Of a DNA stretch of 5,847 bases, positions 5,482 through 5,847 are shown one piece after another (the first letter of the stretch is position 1; the number at the start of each line of letters is the position of its first letter). The DNA is taken from NCBI GenBank assembly GCA_002506595.1, contig DAXV01000002.1, positions 1 to 5,847 on the forward strand, read 5' to 3'. Origin of the DNA: Acidilobaceae archaeon UBA158 (GTDB taxonomy: Archaea > Thermoproteota > Thermoprotei_A > Sulfolobales > Acidilobaceae). The notes under the pieces are model-generated. The model saw only the letters and a program-made list of their open reading frames with translations, was not told the origin of the DNA and ran no database searches. The translations under genes and the position numbers were made by a program.

Positions 5482-5805
5482 TTGAGTAGCGAAAGAAAAA
5501 GGATGGAGCTACCAAAGAAAAAAGAGGATTTAGAAAAAATTGTTGAGGAAGTTGAGACAGAGCATGAGCATGAACATGAACACGAGCATGAACATGAAGA
5601 TATGGAAGATGTAGTGTCTGTATTGGAATTGCTTGTAGATTCTTTGTCTGCAAATGTAAAAAACATTGATTCTTCAGTTAAGGGCCAAGGAAAAGAAATA
5701 GTAAACATATATAAAATATTATCATACTTAGTTGAAGCATGTACTAGCAACGACCCTAATTCAAAGAACGAGGCTCTTAAAAAAGCGATTCTTTTACTAA
5801 AATAA
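5482..5805 (+). CDS. Small charged protein with a Glu-His repeat, function unknown
   Basis: I do not recognise a family. The 107-residue product has three parts. The N-terminus (1-26) is highly charged, basic first (KRMELPKKK) then acidic, and likely helical. Residues 27-38 are six consecutive Glu-His pairs, followed by E-D-M-E-D. The C-terminal part (about 42-107) is probably helical, with a hydrophobic VVSVLELLVDSL segment too short and polar for a membrane anchor, then KILSYLVEAC and a lysine-rich end. There is no signal peptide. Alternating His and acidic residues often bind Zn, Ni or other divalent metals, so metal binding or storage is a reasonable guess, but low-complexity expansion without that role is possible. 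Normal codons, a proper ribosome binding site and a non-repetitive C-terminus argue that the gene is real. It stands alone behind the isomerase after an 87-base gap. Confidence 0.72.
   Translation: MSSERKRMELPKKKEDLEKIVEEVETEHEHEHEHEHEHEDMEDVVSVLELLVDSLSANVKNIDSSVKGQGKEIVNIYKILSYLVEACTSNDPNSKNEALKKAILLLK
5560..5598 (+). repeat. Six-base tandem repeat encoding Glu-His
   Basis: Six units of GARCAY (GAGCAT or GAACAT, once GAACAC) run in frame and end with a lone GAA. Both Glu codons and one variant His codon are mixed in, so the tract is not a freshly slipped perfect microsatellite and the protein pattern may be under selection. Copy number could still vary between strains by slippage. Confidence 0.85.
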
Positions 5806-5811
5806 AACCAT

Positions 5812-5834
5812 ATTTATAATTTTATGTTTTATTA
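5812..5834 (+). terminator. T-rich tract after the Glu-His protein gene
   Basis: Starting a few bases after the stop, the sequence is rich in T runs (TTTATAATTTTATGTTTTATT) with no stem. It is a likely termination zone. The last dozen bases of the window show no recognisable gene start. Confidence 0.35.
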
Positions 5835-5847
5835 ATGAGAAATTACC

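Noticed and set aside
5560..5598. CRISPR or other spaced repeat array
   Set aside because: The units are six bases, contiguous and in frame with a coding sequence, with no spacers.
5454..5750. Open frames on the - strand across the Glu-His gene, one with a Ser-Cys repeat and one with a His-Ala/Val repeat
   Set aside because: They are the antisense reading of the GARCAY repeat. The + strand frame has a ribosome binding site, balanced codons and a sensible non-repetitive C-terminus.

Overview
The window is a compact, AT-rich stretch of an archaeal chromosome with six genes, all on the + strand. The proteasome beta subunit, an aCPSF1/FttA-type KH-beta-CASP nuclease, a stand-alone 6-phospho-3-hexuloisomerase and TTTAAA-like promoter boxes all point to Archaea. 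The AT-rich codon use and the frequent TTG starts behind GGTG Shine-Dalgarno motifs suggest a low-GC thermophilic crenarchaeon (Thermoproteota). Caldisphaera or a relative is a guess, not a demonstrated assignment. There are no tRNAs, rRNAs, CRISPR arrays, insertion sequences or integrase genes.

Layout: (1) 1-108 is an upstream region with a 15-bp direct repeat, AAATTTAAATGCAAA, each copy containing a TTTAAA box; the second copy is well placed to be the promoter. (2) 109-741 is psmB, a catalytically competent 20S proteasome beta subunit. (3) 795-2825 is the aCPSF1/FttA ribonuclease and transcription termination factor. (4) 2841-3698 and 3673-4578 are two tandem, overlapping, divergent paralogues with a Pol-beta-type nucleotidyltransferase signature; the first follows aCPSF1 almost without a gap. 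(5) 4579-4773 is an AT-rich intergenic region with an inverted repeat, T-rich tracts and a likely promoter. (6) 4774-5394 is 6-phospho-3-hexuloisomerase. (7) 5482-5805 is a small charged protein with six consecutive Glu-His dipeptides.

The first four genes look like one transcription unit, or two closely spaced ones, concerned with protein and RNA turnover. The nuclease that makes RNA 3' ends is directly followed by two proteins of the fold superfamily that also holds poly(A) polymerases and CCA-adding enzymes. Whether those proteins act on RNA is unknown, and this is the most interesting question in the window. The isomerase belongs to the reversed ribulose monophosphate route, by which many archaea make pentose phosphates; its partner 3-hexulose-6-phosphate synthase is not here.

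One rule fixes most starts. Five of the six genes have GGTG followed, after 6 or 7 bases, by TTG. This moves three starts downstream of the longest possible reading frame: the second nucleotidyltransferase, the isomerase and the Glu-His protein. The first nucleotidyltransferase gene is the only one without this signal.
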